A stretch of 64,000 nucleotides of DNA from Psettodes erumei (taxonomy: Eukaryota > Chordata > Actinopteri > Pleuronectiformes > Psettodidae), in NCBI GenBank assembly GCA_016785225.1, contig JAFBJZ010000643.1, forward strand, positions 710,001-774,000, given 5' to 3'. Below are positions 22,413-47,121 of this stretch, in pieces. Below the pieces are notes generated by a model, which was not told where the DNA came from, searched no databases, and saw only the letters and a list, made by a program, of their open reading frames with translations. Numbering within the stretch: position 1 is the first letter of the stretch; every line of letters starts with the position of its first letter. The position numbers were made by a program, and so were the translations under genes.

Positions 22413-24760
22413 TCACGATAAATCAGCCTGGACCTCCAGATACAGCCTGAACCTTAGCCAGCCTCAGCTCAGCCTTCCATCAGCTACAGTCCACACCTCA
22501 GCTAGCCTCAGTTCAGCTTTCCACTGGCTACAGCCTGGGCCTCAGCTAGCCCCAGCTTGGCCTTCCACCAGCTACAGCTCGGACCCCATCACCATTGCCT
22601 AAAGGTTAGCTTTATACCCTCTCATTGAGTCCTAACTCAGTGGATTGCAGACACGTTCAGGATTCTAATATGTTACGGTTGCAGAGCTGGTTTTTACCAG
22701 TTGCAGGCTTTTAGCCTGAGGTTTGTCCTTGCCTTTACTATATTGTGCCTGTTTTCAATTTGTCAAAGTCCAGCTACAGCCCTGTTTATGTCATCTACAC
22801 CTAGCAGGAGCACATGTTCAGCTGAGTGCCCACCACTGCGCAATAACTCTCCTCCATCATCTTCTATTACTGCCAATTCTGTTACTTTGGTTCACATAAC
22901 CTGCTCTATGGCTTTACAGGACAACGTCCTTGTTCCCCTGCATCACTTTCCGACACTTATGATCACCACTAAGCACCTCAGTATCAAGCAGCTTAAACAG
23001 AAAAACAGAAAGGGTTTATCATCCTTCTGTTGCTGATATCAGGGAATATACACCCCAATCCTGGTCCTTTTGTTTGTCCGTACTCTGATAGCATTGGTAA
23101 CGATTCTATACATTCCAACGCACCCCTGTTAACTCTTGATTCCTTCTGCAATCGTAAAAGCCTTGGATTAATGCATATAAATGTACGGAGTCTCCTCCCT
23201 AAAATTGCTGAGCTAATTGCATATATCCATACTGCAAATCCAGATATCCTTGTTATCTCTGAATCCTGGCTTAAGAAATCTATCTCTAGCTGCACTGTCT
23301 CTATCCCAGGCTTTAATATCTTCCATCAAGATCAAATTTCCAAAGGTGGGGGAGTTGCTGTCTACTGTAAGGACAGTTTACAGTGCTCCATAATCACCTC
23401 ACAGACAAATCCAAAATGGTGGACCACTTCAATACGCACTTTGTTAGAGCCGGCTGTGCCTATGACGACAGTTCCGGCACCTTGTTGTTGTCATCCGGCA
23501 CCAAGAGTTGAGGGCCTTCTCTCGGATCACATGCCCCTGCCCAAAGGTGTCCCACAGGGCTCAATTCTGGGTCCAACATTATTCAGCATCTATGTTAATA
23601 ACATAACATAAATTCTCATATACACCTTTACGCTGATGACACTATAATCTATACTTCCATTCCTTCTTTGACCACAGCATTGTCTTCACTGCAGGCTAGT
23701 TTTAACAGTGTCCAACGTGAATTCCTTAAGCTCCACCTAGTTTTAAACACAAAGAAAACTAATGGTTTTTAATATAAATCTATCACAGGCTGAGCCTCCC
23801 CTCAAAATTTTCTCTTTGGCTGGCTCTGAGATTGATTTTGCCAACACCTATAAGTACCTTGGTATCTGGCTTGATGGCAAACTATCATTTGAATCTCACA
23901 CGAACGCTCTCCTTACAAAGGTCAAATCCCGCCTCAGTTTCCTCTTCCGTAATAAATCTTCTTTTACACACTCAGCAAAACAATTTCTGGTCAAAACATC
24001 AGTTCTACCATTACTGGATTATGGTGATGTTGTATACAGGTGTGCCTCTCAATCTCTCCTTCACAAATTGGACACTGTTTACCACGCTGCCATCTGTTTC
24101 ATAACTGGGGCTCCTTTCACCACCCACCACTGCTCCTTGTATTCTCTGTTGAACTGGCCTTCACTCCACACTCGCAGACAAATGCATTGGATTACATTGA
24201 TTTACAAAACAATCATTGGTAAAGCCCTCTCTTACCTGTAGTCACTTGTCAAAATCCACACCATAAACCGCAATCTTCGTTCTCAAAACATAATCAACCT
24301 TTCTATACCCAAAGCTCGTACCACTTTTGGCCGCACTTCCTTCCAGTTCTCAGCTGCCAATGACTGGAATCACCTCCAACAAATCATGAAAATCTCTTCA
24401 TCTCTTCCCCTATCGACTTTCAAAACTGCATTACAGTCAGTAATAAAAGATCACTGCACTTGTTTTTAATCAGCATAAACGTCCCATCCATTGTAATTGT
24501 TTATATGTTTGTTTCATAATAGTGGGTTAGTTGTCTTTTATGTTCTTACATTGCTTCCGTTGTTCCCCATGTCATTGTGATGAACATTCTGATTATGTTT
24601 TAATTGTATGACTGTATCAGCTTTTATGTTTTTACTGTTGTGTATTTGTTGTGTATTTGTTGTGCCTATGTGGCCTCTTGGCCAGGTCATCATTGAAAAT
24701 GAGAATTGGTTCTCAACTGACTTACCTGGTTAAATAAAGGTTAAATAAATAAATAAAAAC
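22413..24760 (+). mobile_element. Defective L2-type LINE retrotransposon
   Basis: The element runs on the plus strand. After a GC-rich 5' region there is a CR1/L2-style ORF2 opening (SGNIHPNPGP, about 23035) and an endonuclease fragment (HINVRSLLPKIAELIAYIHT; DILVISESWL). The reading then jumps, after a large internal deletion, to reverse transcriptase (PKGVPQGSILGPTLFSIYVN; LYADD at 23626-23640) and the L2 C-terminal part (LGIWLDGKLSF and on to about 24470). The tail has CTTACCTGGTTAAATAAAGG and TAAA repeats, a common fish L2 3' end. Stops, frameshifts and the missing endonuclease-RT linker make it inactive. Its insertion removed about 400 bases of host sequence (compare 29350-29780), including the distal 3'UTR of gene C. 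Confidence 0.85.
22444..22575 (+). repeat. 44-bp tandem repeat, three copies, in LINE 5' region
   Basis: Three consecutive 44-bp units each begin AG(C/T)C and end in AGCTAC or GGCTAC, with CTCAGCTAGCC inside. A fourth unit is cut short. They lie at the 5' end of the L2 element and may be 5'UTR monomers. Confidence 0.75.
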
Positions 24761-24776
24761 CAAAACATCCCCAAAC

Positions 24777-25037
24777 ACTTTTTAAGGACACTTTAATACT
24801 GGAGTTTAAGTCCTTTAACTGTTTCCAGAAGAGTTTCATTCCAAAATACAGTAAGTCAAGTTTGTTGTTAGAAATAAACCCAAAACCAAGAACAAAGTAG
24901 AATTGTTATGTTTTTAGCTGTTACTGGGATTTGAAAGGAACCTTCTTCATGTAAATTAGTCTGCAAAAAGCAAAAAAAAAAAGCAAAAAGCCCCGTTTGT
25001 CCTCTCTTGTCTCCCTCTGAGCTCTGGGTTGGTCTCC
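24777..25037 (-). other. 3'UTR of hybrid cathepsin C, truncated by the LINE
   Basis: The sequence matches the proximal 3'UTR of cathepsin K gene D (29800-30057) and stops at the L2 element. The distal AATAAA used by gene D is missing. A minus-strand ATTAAA at about 24793 remains as a candidate polyA signal. Confidence 0.6.
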
Positions 25038-28108
<3,071 letters not shown>

Positions 28109-28114
28109 CGCTGC

Positions 28115-28210
28115 GTCTCCGTGGAAAAAAAGCGCTGAAGCTAGCTGCATTTTGCTCCTTCGTCTTTATAAAGAAAATGTCACATGGTTCCTATTCAGAA
28201 AGTGAAACCT
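28115..28210 (-). promoter_or_regulatory. Cathepsin S-type promoter of the hybrid gene
   Basis: It is essentially identical to the copy B promoter, with minus-strand TATAAA (plus TTTATA, 28165-28170), a CACATG E-box and GAAAGTGAAAC (28198-28208), a perfect IRF/ISRE core. It lies 90-100 bases upstream of the hybrid gene's ATG. Confidence 0.6.
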
Positions 28211-28634
28211 GCATCACTCTAAAACTAAAAATACTCAGAATTGAAACGTGGAGTAATAACTCTTTTCTTGAGAATATAGAAGTTATATTCACTTAACCTA
28301 ACATGTTACAACAGATTTATGCTGTAATTTACAGAGGAACTCCATAACCACAATAGCGACCCCCTACAGGCCAAAGTATGGTACCAAGATAGAGAGATTT
28401 GCGTCTGTAATAGTAGATTTAACTTGGCACTGTAGTTTGCGTTACTAACACTATGCCCTGGAGGTATACTGCATCTGTACGTGTTTCTTTACCAAGCCCA
28501 GCTCAGTGGAAGCCTGCTGCTCTGCAGATACCCAGACACTTTTTAAGGACACTTGAATATTGGAGTCCAAGTCCTTTAACTGTTTCCTGAAGATTTTCAT
28601 TCCAAAAGATGGCAAGCCAAGTTTCTTGTTGTCA

Positions 28635-29370
<736 letters not shown>

Positions 29371-29374
29371 CAAA

Positions 29375-30057
29375 ATGAAACTTTTATTCATTATTATTTC
29401 ATAGAAAACATCAGTTTACAGTTGAATCATCAGAAAAACAATAACAACTACAACAAAGGATGACATGATTGAGAAAAAAAATGGCTAGGATTATCAAAAA
29501 GAAAGTGAATCTGCATTAACAGGAAAGGAGGAGCTCCCATTGCCCAGCAATGTTTCCTGCCGCTGAATTTAACACACACTGTAATTAACATTAGAGGTTC
29601 TGCTCTGGCGGGTCTGTAGATTTAACTTGGCTCTGTAGTTCGCCTTACTAATACCATGCCCTGGAGGTATACTGCATCTGTATGTGTTTCTTTACAAAGT
29701 CCACCTCAGTGGAATCCTGCTGCTCTGCAGATAAAACTGAAAAGACTACAGGGGTTCAAAGTGCTTCAAATATATCACAATAAAAACCAAACCTAAAAGC
29801 CAAAACATCCCCAGACACTTTTTAAGGACACTTTAATACTGGAGTTCAAGTCCTTTAACTGTTTCCAGAAGAGTTTCATTCCAAAATGCAGTAAGTCAAG
29901 TTTGTTGTTAGAAATAAACCCAAAACCAAGAACAAAGTAGAATTGTTATGTTTGTAGTTGCTACTGAGATTTGAAAGGAACCTTCTTCATGTAAAGTAGT
30001 CTGAGCAAAAAGCCCCGTTCATCCTCTCGTCTCCCTCTGAGCTCCGGGTTGGTCTCC
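29375..30057 (-). other. ctsk: 3'UTR of cathepsin K (gene D)
   Basis: Noncoding sequence downstream of the TGA at 30058-30060. Minus-strand AATAAA (plus TTTATT at 29383-29388) is the likely distal polyA signal, giving a 3'UTR of about 680 nt. The distal end is duplicated at 14589-14660, and the proximal part is shared with gene C. Confidence 0.6.
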
Positions 30058-37954
<7,897 letters not shown>

Positions 37955-38624
37955 CCTGGAAGAACGCACAAAACCTCACGGTTCACACCATAATAACATC
38001 ACAGGACACGTGAGGTGTTAAGTTCTGTTTTTTGGACAGGTTTCTGCTGTGTGCCGTCCAGGACCCAGGTTTTATATTCACTATGAATGCAACCAAATGT
38101 GGAAATAATGTGTCACACGAGCAGCTTCATATCAAAACAGACGAGTCCCAGCGATAAAAAACTTGTTGTTGTCGTCTTCTCTTCCAGGATCCAGACCTGT
38201 TTCTCTGTTTAAAAACTTCAGACATTAAAAAAACATCTCCCTGCAGTCTGAACGTCACCTGCCATCTGTCACCCATCAGCTTCTCCCGGCTTCTGAGCTG
38301 CATGTGTTTCCAGTAAAGGAAACAGGCCGGAGTTTAACTTTAACTAATACCTTGAAAATAACAGGGGTCACATGACCTGTGTGCAAATGAATTTCACATA
38401 ATGCATCAACGTTTGTGATCATGTTTCATGTTGTAATTTCATGTAAATCTGCAGCTCTGAAGGTGCAACTGGCCCCCCAAAAAAATCCTCCCCTGAAGAA
38501 AAACCTCATCGGAGCCTGAATTCCAGTCTCGGCTTCAGCTCATTTAACTCCAACTTTACTTTTACTGCGAAACATCCTGATCCTGCAAAACATGTTTTCA
38601 CAGAGACGAGAGAAAGAGCTTTAC

Positions 38625-38707
38625 CTCAGGTCCACGGTCTGAAGGTTCGGTGAGGTCCAGACGTCCTTCTCCTCTGGTGCAGAAGTAGGTCACTGTGTGA
38701 GTTTATA
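38625..38707 (-). promoter_or_regulatory. ctsk: Cathepsin K promoter and noncoding exon 1
   Basis: Minus-strand TATAAA (plus TTTATA, 38702-38707) lies about 30 bases before an inferred start near 38672. The noncoding exon ends CCTGAG with donor GTAAAG at 38624. Exon 2 then begins one base before the ATG. No ISRE like that of the cathepsin S copies was found here. Confidence 0.65.
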
Positions 38708-39808
38708 TGGGCTGGGATTTTGAGGAAGTGCGTTGGGAGCTCCTCCACATCTGGTCCCGGGGAGGAGGATCTGTAAAGCCGGTGATGTCAGGTGTCGGGT
38801 TACACAAAGCCCGAGCTGCTGCGGCTGCAGACCGGGTCGCCGCCCCAGAAATGGAGGCCGAGCTCTCGCTTTTTTAGCAAAACAAAACCTGGACCTCGGA
38901 CCTCGATTCCCGTCCTGACCTCAAACATCATCCCGAACCCCATCAGATGTTAAATAGGATGGAGGCACCTCCATGTTTCACACTGGACTTCAGTACGTTT
39001 TGGTAGGAATAATGAGTGATAATTTGTCATTTAAACCACATGCATGTAGTGACACACACGCACAATGAAACACACACACACTGGAAATGTAAACAGTTTT
39101 TGGGTGTGACTGACCGATCGACATCCAAACAGGAAGACGCCGTTACAGACGCTCTTATCAGACAAGCGATGACGTCAACAAATATAAGATTATTTTTATT
39201 TCAGTTCTCCTGGCTGAGTGACGCCTGCGTCTTCTCACTGGAACTCATGATTTACGGTCAAAAGTGCTGCATTAATAATAATAGAAGCATCGATAAGCAC
39301 ATATCAGTCATTCAAACTGATTTTCCCAGGCCGGAGCTAAAATAGATCTTTATTCTCTGCGCCATATCGTACGCAAACCACTTCCCCACGGCCTTAGTCA
39401 ACGGTCTGTGTGTATATATATGAACGTGTCGTGTGACTCCCAGCACACGGAGTCACCCGGCTAAATATAAGAGCGTCCCATGTGCCTCATATGTCCGGTG
39501 ATTCGTTACTCACTCGCGTAATGAGGTCTGAGCATATACCGTCTAACGGTTTCTCATACGTTTCGCAGTAATAATACTTCGTGAACCCCTCCGCACACCT
39601 GCGCACGCAGTTTTTCCAAGGTGCTCTGCAGGTAAGTTGGGGGTGTCAGCCCATCTGCTGCACCTTCATGCTCATAATTTGATTTTTTTTTTTTTTTTTT
39701 TAAACGACAGAAACTCTCGTCGTCAGCACCGCCGACAACACCAGAGCTCTCTCTCCCCCAAGGTCACAAACAAAACCACTGGTGTGCCAAGAGCTCCATT
39801 TTGGTGGG

Positions 39809-39810
<2 letters not shown>

Positions 39811-39848
<38 letters not shown>
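39811..39848. repeat. (GT)n microsatellite
   Basis: Perfect GT run of about 19 units. Confidence 0.95.
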
Positions 39849-39849
<1 letters not shown>

Positions 39850-39986
39850 GTTGACAGCTCGCTATCAATCTGATGGATGAGTTTTTCTTTCTTCTTCCGA
39901 AGCATCTGGACGAGTGCATCTTAAGCTCCTGGTCGCTTTAGATAATGACACTCGCCATGATGGTGTCATACCATCAGCCTGTGTGA

Positions 39987-40102
<116 letters not shown>

Positions 40103-41022
40103 AGGCTTGATGGCTGCTGATAGATTTATAATCCAATACTCCTTACTAAAGGTGGTTACCAGACAGCTCTAATTTTAGAAAATCTATTAATATCTCTCTA
40201 CAGGCTGATGTTGAGAATGTGTTTCTATAATCCCGACGCTCGCTCCAGCGGCGGCGGCGGCGGCCATTATCTTATTGTTGTGATTGATTTTCCGCTCCGA
40301 TCTAACTTCGGCGTGCGAAAAAGTAATCTGAGGCCCGGCTCCTCCTCCTCCACCGCCGCTGCTGCTCCACATCTGTTTCCCATTTCAGCGCGAAACCTGC
40401 CCGGCGCCCAGGATCCTCTGCTCCTGTCACATGATCAACCCGCTGACTCAGGCCATCACGAGACGCCGTCACAGAACCCACTTGTAACAGCGAGAAGCAA
40501 TCTTACATCACAGAGGCGGCGGAGAAAAACATCCCGTTTTCTATACGTAACCCCCTCGATCCGTACGACGGGGACAGATTACGTAACGCTAATGCCGTTC
40601 CCTGTTGAGATGAATTGTGTTTAAGCACCAGAAAAAAAAAAATAATAATAATCGGACCTCATTCAGGTCCAGGTTCTGCCAATCTGCCGAGAGAGAGCGG
40701 GAGAGTCCGAGCTTTAAATCCTGATCTAAACTGTGTGCACTTTTCACTGACCGGTTCAGAGATTAGCGCAGCAGACACCAAAGAGGTTTTAAAGGCTTGT
40801 TTTGATTCCATCAGATTAGACTGTGTTTTTTTTTTTTTCATTCTGAGCTCAGATTGTGCATTGGATGGAGGGATGGGGGGGGGGGGTCAGGGTGAACAAA
40901 ACAAATATTTTTACATTTTAAAGAAAGTCTGCAGCTGACGTCTGCTGCAGGTCTTAATGCTAAGCTAAGCTAACAGAACCCACTGATGACGGCTAATGCT
41001 AGGTGCACATGGCGCCTCACAG

Positions 41023-41036
41023 GTGCCACCTGCTGG
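41023..41036 (-). promoter_or_regulatory. CTCF-like motif
   Basis: On the minus strand this reads CCAGCAGGTGGCAC, an excellent match to the CTCF core. It is oriented opposite to the motifs at 21837 and 31859. Confidence 0.45.
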
Positions 41037-44000
41037 TTGCTGCTACAAACAACTCCAGCTGCTTTTCCCCTGAATTCACATTAAAACGATCCGAGGATCC
41101 GATTGTCCCCGCTGAAGGCGTCTGGTTTTTTTTTTGCGACCTGCCAAATGAGAAACCGAACGAAACGACCTTTTCAAACATAAATCAGCGAATGTCTGAA
41201 AGCACGACAGGTGGCCGGCGGACGTTGCGGCGACATTAAAGCCAAAGTCGAGGCTCGTAACCTTCACATAAAGTTTTCAATTTGACTCGTTTATGAGCGG
41301 GATCATATTTGATATCTGATTTTTCTTGGGCGTTGATCCTGTGGTCGGTCGCGGCGCTGATGTTGGCTGTACAGAACAGAAAGTGAATTAAATTTGGAGA
41401 AAAAAAAAAGGGGGGCAGCGAATCAAAAATGAGCATTGTGCCGGAGAAGCTTGGCCTCTGCTCCGGTGATGGATGACCTGCGACCGTGTTGTCGATACAC
41501 AAATGAGATTATCTAATCTGGCGGAAAACAAGTTTTAATACTGTAGTACTTTGTTGTGTCTGTCTGCGAACGCAGTGCGGGAAGAGACTCGTACTAAAAT
41601 ACTATATTTGGAAACTTGTGACCTCATTTTTGTGGCTGTGTGATAACAGGTGAGTCAAGTTGCACCCAAAATAAAGTTGAAAATTAAAAACAACAACAAC
41701 AACAAAAAAAAAAAGCAACTTCTGTTGTGGAGAATGTAAAATGAGTTTGAGCGAACCAGACTGTGCAGCAGGTTAATTAGAGTCAGATGGAGATGGAGGG
41801 CTCCTCCGGGCCAGCGTCAACAAAACCAGAACACAAACAACAACAAGGACACACAACAGGCAATGAATCACATCAACGAGGTTTTGTCTTCTGACCTTTT
41901 TTTTTCGGGGGGGGGGGGGATTAAGGTCACGAGGTTAAATTATTCAAATAAGCCAGTGGGAAAGTTACGAGTTTATTAAGCATCGCTACGAATTACAATG
42001 CAGCTGTACTGCATCTCAATCAACCAGAACCACGTTGTCTTTCACTCTTCACATTTAATCTGCATTTTTCATGAATTTTTCTCTTTAAGTCGAACGATAA
42101 ATCAGTTTGTACCCGAGGGGGGGGAGGACAAGATGTTTAGAAAGTTCTGTTTTTTTCAGACCATATGTCCATTCATAAACCAAGCGTGCGTTTTCTGTGT
42201 CCATCTGTTGGTGAGCATGCAGAAAAAAACATGCAAATAAATAAATAAATAAATAAATGCATTTAAATCCAGCTGCACATCTGTTTGTGTGTTTCTGTAC
42301 GTATGGAAGGGCCTCGTCACGTGCCCGCAGAGAAAATCATCAACGAATCCCGTCCAGAAACCGGCGGCGAAAACAAAGTCATTCATGATTCGCTGCGTCT
42401 AATCTCACACATGTGCCGATGGACGTTTCAGGGATTAGCGTGGAGAAACCCCCCCCCACACACACACACATCACGCACGCACTGAAGTAAAAACCCGTTT
42501 CACAAACAACGAGCTGCATTCATAATTTCTCCGGCGGTCGAGTTGTCACGTGTCAATCCTTCTCCAAGATCGCTCTTTAGGGATTAGCGGCCGACACGAG
42601 GTTTGAGAGCGCCGCGATGCCTTCACGCTCCGGCCCCGTAATTCATATTTTTAGCCGACGTCTACGCAGGAATCGCTGACGCGCACATTAAGCGAGCTTT
42701 AAGGGCTCGCGGCTTAAGTGACGCTCTCTTTATAGCGGTGCCAACGTTTTAACCCTAAAGAGCGGCCGCTCATTAGAGGAGGCGACAGCTGAGGCCTCGC
42801 CGCGGATTTAAAAAGCCGAGAGGTCTATTTGTGCTCGCATGCTTTGTTCTGCGCGGCGGCGCGAGCGCGACCTTTGAGGCCGCCCGATCGTCCGTCACCG
42901 CCGCCTCCATTCACAAAGACGGAGGTCTGCATCGGCGGGTTTATGGGGGTTTAATCGTCCGGAGTTTGAAGGCTTCGGAGAAAGGACGACGTTTAATAGA
43001 AAGACAACAAGGGGGCGGGACATTTGTCAGGACGGCGTGTTCCCGCGGTATTCGGCGCTCCCCTCGGTTTAGCTGCTGGTTGGAGGGGAAGATGTTTGTG
43101 TTTTAAAATAAAAAATATAACAGGAGCGGATCTGCTGAAGAGAAATAATCCCCACGTAACGTTCATGCTCATAAGAACCGGCCGTGCACAACAGCAGGAC
43201 GGACCAGATGTCGCTGGCAGCCGCGCAGCGAGCACGAGCACTTGAGAAGCGACGCCCCCATCCCCCACAAAGCACTTCCTGTTGGCGAGCTCAGTCCAGC
43301 GTCGCTTCGCCGATGCAGAAGTTGAATTAAATATGATATCAGCCGTTCAGCGGCGCGGCTTTAACGGCCACGGCGGGTCAAGCTGTTTACCTCAGGTCTA
43401 AACTCTGATTCTTGCCCCTTTATGTTCCTGTGGACTTGAAAGATTTATGTTTATGTGTGTTTTAAAATGAGCGCGCTCAGCAGAATCCCTCTCTGCAGGC
43501 GCCATCAATCAGCTGATGTCTGTCATGAAAACGTACAAGCTGGCAAACGTTGGCCAAAGTCGTGCGTGAGCGTTCGCTCTCCAACTTGGAATCATTCATC
43601 TTTCCCTAATTTGCACCGTCGAACTGAAGCCGATGTGAGAGCGACACAAGCCTTTTGTTTTCTGCGCACACATTAACACACAGGAAGACAGCGAGAGGTA
43701 ACGGAGAATCATTCTCCTCGCACCCGTGAATCAGCTGTTTGTTTTTGCGCGGGAATCCGGTCACGTTCCTGCCTAATCACGCAGAAACCGCTCTGGACGA
43801 GTTACACTAATTTAAAGGATTGTGGGATTGGAAGCAAATTAGGGCTCGCAGGTACATTTTAATATTACGACATTACAGCCGATATTTATGATGAATCCAT
43901 AAACAGCTCCCCGTCAACCGGCCGCTCGTCTTTCTCCGTCAGCGCCGCTGCTGGCGCTCAGGATTCCAACAGGAAGCTCCTCCTTGGGGCCAAAAGGTCA

Positions 44001-45251
44001 AGCTTCAGGATTCTTCCTCCCTAATTGGCCTCAGCTTCTCACATTGTTCATTTCAGGCGGCACTCGCCCCGTCCTGAAGAACTAAATCTAATTAAACCCC
44101 TCTGGAATTGGCAGAGAGCGCCGCTGCCCTCCCAAAACACGAGGTGGTTGCAGCTTCATATGTAGATTTGCAGTTTGCCTTCAGGCTACGCTGTTCTCTT
44201 CATATACAGCTATCGATGAGCTGTCTGCACGCCCGACTCTTTCCCTCACTGCGTCTATAATAAAAACGTTAAGAATTCAGGGTGGATGTCTATAGAAAAT
44301 CCAGGAAAGCTCCTTTCATTGCTTCTTGCGCCGCTTTCATGGTTCATGCATGCAAGACACAAATCAACATGAATGCAGAAAGTTTGCCATCGAACCCGTC
44401 GGCTAAAGAGACTTGACATTTAAATTCTGTGTCTGTTTCCGCCTCACTTTGGGATGCCCGCCCTCACCTCGTCTCTGTTTCAGCTCTGACAGACACACAC
44501 ATGCTAATAATCCAGAGGGGGGGGGGGTCTGTTCAGACGGGTTGACTTTGCATTTTGGGGCTGGGATGCGTTCACGGCCTTCGAGGTGCGTTTGCTCCCG
44601 TTCGGTGGGTGTGAGGAGACTGAAAAGCACCGGAGAAGAAAAAGAAACCCTCAGTGTACAAAACGCTCTTTAATGCACCAGTACATTTGGAAAACTGGAA
44701 AGCGTGTTCAGTATTTCTTTGTGTGTGTGCAGAGGACACACAACGCTGCAGCTCTTTTTCGTTTGTATCATGAAGCCATCGCTCTCCCAGTGCACGTCCT
44801 GCACCGGCGTCCAGTTTAAAAGCCACTGAGCCGACTTTGCTGAGATTCAGCTTCGGAGCAGCAGACTCCATTTCCATCACAGTTAGTTTTCACACCAAAC
44901 AAGACTCAGTGCGTCCAGTGACACGGCTGTGATCGGACCGGGACCGGAGAAGCTCCAGCCGTGAAGTGTTTTGCCGTTTCGGTTGGGAGAACGTTGGTGT
45001 GTGTGTTTGTGTGTGTGTGTGACGTGAGGTCCATGCTAATGGGGTCTTTGTTGTTTTCACCAGGACGGAAAGGTCAGTTCACCCGGGGGTGGAGGTTGAG
45101 GGGGGGGGTTGTTAAACAAGTCACTGATGAGGAGGAGGAGTCACTTTGTCTGGACCACTTTGGTTCTCCAGCACGATGATGCAGGACAGGCCATTAACGT
45201 TTCCAAACCAGTAACCTGCTTCACATCACAGTTGGCAGCCTCATGAAAAGG

Positions 45252-45255
<4 letters not shown>

Positions 45256-45301
<46 letters not shown>
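45256..45301. repeat. (GT)n microsatellite
   Basis: Perfect GT run of about 23 units. Confidence 0.95.
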
Positions 45302-45302
<1 letters not shown>

Positions 45303-45497
45303 AGGGGGGGTCAGAGCCCACTCATCTTTATCGCATCCAGCTGTTGTTCAATCCAGAGATTTGGCTGACCCCGGCATATCTGCCCAACGCTCCCTCCGAG
45401 CTGCGATCGTAATGTACTGCCCTGGAAACACGCCAGCGCTCGCTCGGTAAAAAAAAAATCCTCTCAGAGTTGACAGCTTGGGGATTTTGCCACCCAT

Positions 45498-45524
45498 ATT
45501 ATTATTATTATTATTATTATTATT
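45498..45524. repeat. (ATT)n microsatellite
   Basis: About nine ATT units. Confidence 0.95.
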
Positions 45525-46049
45525 TGCACGTATCCAGCACCTCGGTTGCAAACAGCTCTGTTGACAAAAAGCTGCTTCAATGCTGCAGCCGGGAAATCAC
45601 CACCACGTTTCTGTATATTCTGAGTTTTCTGTTTCCAAAGTAAAAGACCCGAGATGAAGCAGCAGCTGATTCCAGCTCCTGCAGCGTTGGCTCCTCAGTT
45701 ACAGACCTACATATGTTAGGGGTCGGTTTAGTTTGATCAAGAAAATGGAACAAAATGCACAAACAGACTTGGAACCAATTACGTCAAGTGTGACGTGGTG
45801 TTCTCTGCAGAATTTAAAAATACATTTTTTTTGTTGAACATGCAAAGGTTAAGGATGGAGGAGAACGCAGAACATTTGAGGATCCACCGCCGTGCAAACC
45901 GCTGAGCTCAGCAGAGCAGCGGGGAAGAAACGCTGGGCAGCGAATCCAAAGATTCATTATTTCACCAGTAACGAGCTGATTCCGCGTTACATTACTTGGT
46001 TCCGGGGTGGGGGTGGGCGTCATACGGTCCTGACACATGGCGCGGATCC

Positions 46050-46432
46050 AGCCTTAAATCCGCTCCTGCTCCGCGCCGAGCGGAGCGGAGCGGAGGGGAG
46101 GGGGGGGGTGGTGGAGACGCGCAGGGCGCAGCACCGGCAGCACCGGCGGCACCGCGCAACAACAAGACGGTCGACCCAAATTACTTTAGTAGCGCAATTA
46201 TCCCACAAGTCCCCAGGCTGTTCGGAAGGAGGAAGGAGGAAATTAACGAAGAAGGAGGGCGAGGCGAGTTGTGACAGATGTTGGAAAAAGTCTGGTCGCA
46301 TGTAGACAGAAGAGGAGGAGGAGGAGGAGGAGGAGAGGAGGAGGAGGAGGAACTGTCCTGCACCGGGATGAAGATGCTCGGACAGACGTGGAGCCGTCGC
46401 TGCGATGTTTCCTTCACTAAAAGCTTCAGCTG
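46050..46432 (+). promoter_or_regulatory. Candidate promoter and 5' noncoding exon of LINGO gene
   Basis: A GC-rich stretch (GAGCGGAGCGG repeats, ACCGGCAGCACCGGC) is followed by a GAG-rich tract and ends at a textbook donor (CAGCTG|GTGAGT, after 46432). It is the nearest plausible upstream exon for the LINGO coding exon. LINGO genes typically have noncoding 5' exons and one coding exon. The ATG at 46369 does not continue in frame into the LINGO CDS and would be an upstream ORF. The assignment is inferred. Confidence 0.45.
46311..46350. repeat. (GAG)n repeat in candidate 5'UTR
   Basis: Near-perfect GAG/GGA run with one interruption. Confidence 0.9.
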
Positions 46433-46962
46433 GTGAGTTTTTTTTGTTTGTTTGTTTATTTGTGGTTGAACCTGATAATCCGGCACCGTATTTATTCACA
46501 GTTAATCTCATCTCTCACTCCCTCCATACGTTGTGCCACAGTGTTGATGTTATATTGTACTGGTTTGATGGATTTACTCTTTTGTATTTTTTAAACATCC
46601 TAAATCAAATGGAGGATTCCTGATTTTTCTCCGTGCACATGATTGAAGTTGGAGTGATTTGTGTTTGAAGTTGATGTGTTGGTTTTGGTCTCCACTTGGA
46701 TGATAAGAGATGAAGGTTTGGATTTTTCCGTTGTGGTAATAATCCCGGCTCTGCTCGGCACAGTGTGTGAATACTGACTGACTGTTGTTTTGTTTGTTTG
46801 TTGTTGTTGTTGTTGTTTTTGTGGAGTTACAGTCTGTCCGTGCGAGCCGTAATCCTCAGGATAGTTTGTTCCATAACCCTAAAAAAAGAGGGCCACAGCA
46901 GACTGTGTTTTAACTGCAGGATTACAGCCGGCAGGAGCTGCAGCCCCATTTCCCCTCTGGGA

Positions 46963-46974
<12 letters not shown>

Positions 46975-47002
<28 letters not shown>
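46975..47002. repeat. (GT)n microsatellite
   Basis: Perfect GT run of about 14 units. Confidence 0.95.
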
Positions 47003-47003
<1 letters not shown>

Positions 47004-47121
47004 GTTGTCGGTCTGACACCCAAAACTGCTGTTGCTTCCACACTCGCTTGAGATTAGATCAACATCTCACCTGCAGTCGGCGTCAGCATTTCCGGTGAGG
47101 GCCACAGAGGTGAACTCAGGC

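Noticed and set aside
22444..22575. Regular repeats as a CRISPR-like array
   Set aside because: The 44-bp units are contiguous without spacers, in a eukaryotic LINE.
23030..24241. Open frames with endonuclease and reverse-transcriptase motifs as a host gene
   Set aside because: SGNIHPNPGP, YADD and the L2 3' tail identify a dead LINE, not a host gene.
40208..40624. Plus-strand 138-codon open frame in the ctsk-LINGO gap
   Set aside because: GC-rich, no domain, no splice or start context, competing frames on both strands.
46369..46432. ATG-initiated short frame as the LINGO start
   Set aside because: Spliced to either acceptor it does not enter the LINGO frame. It is better read as an upstream ORF in the 5'UTR.
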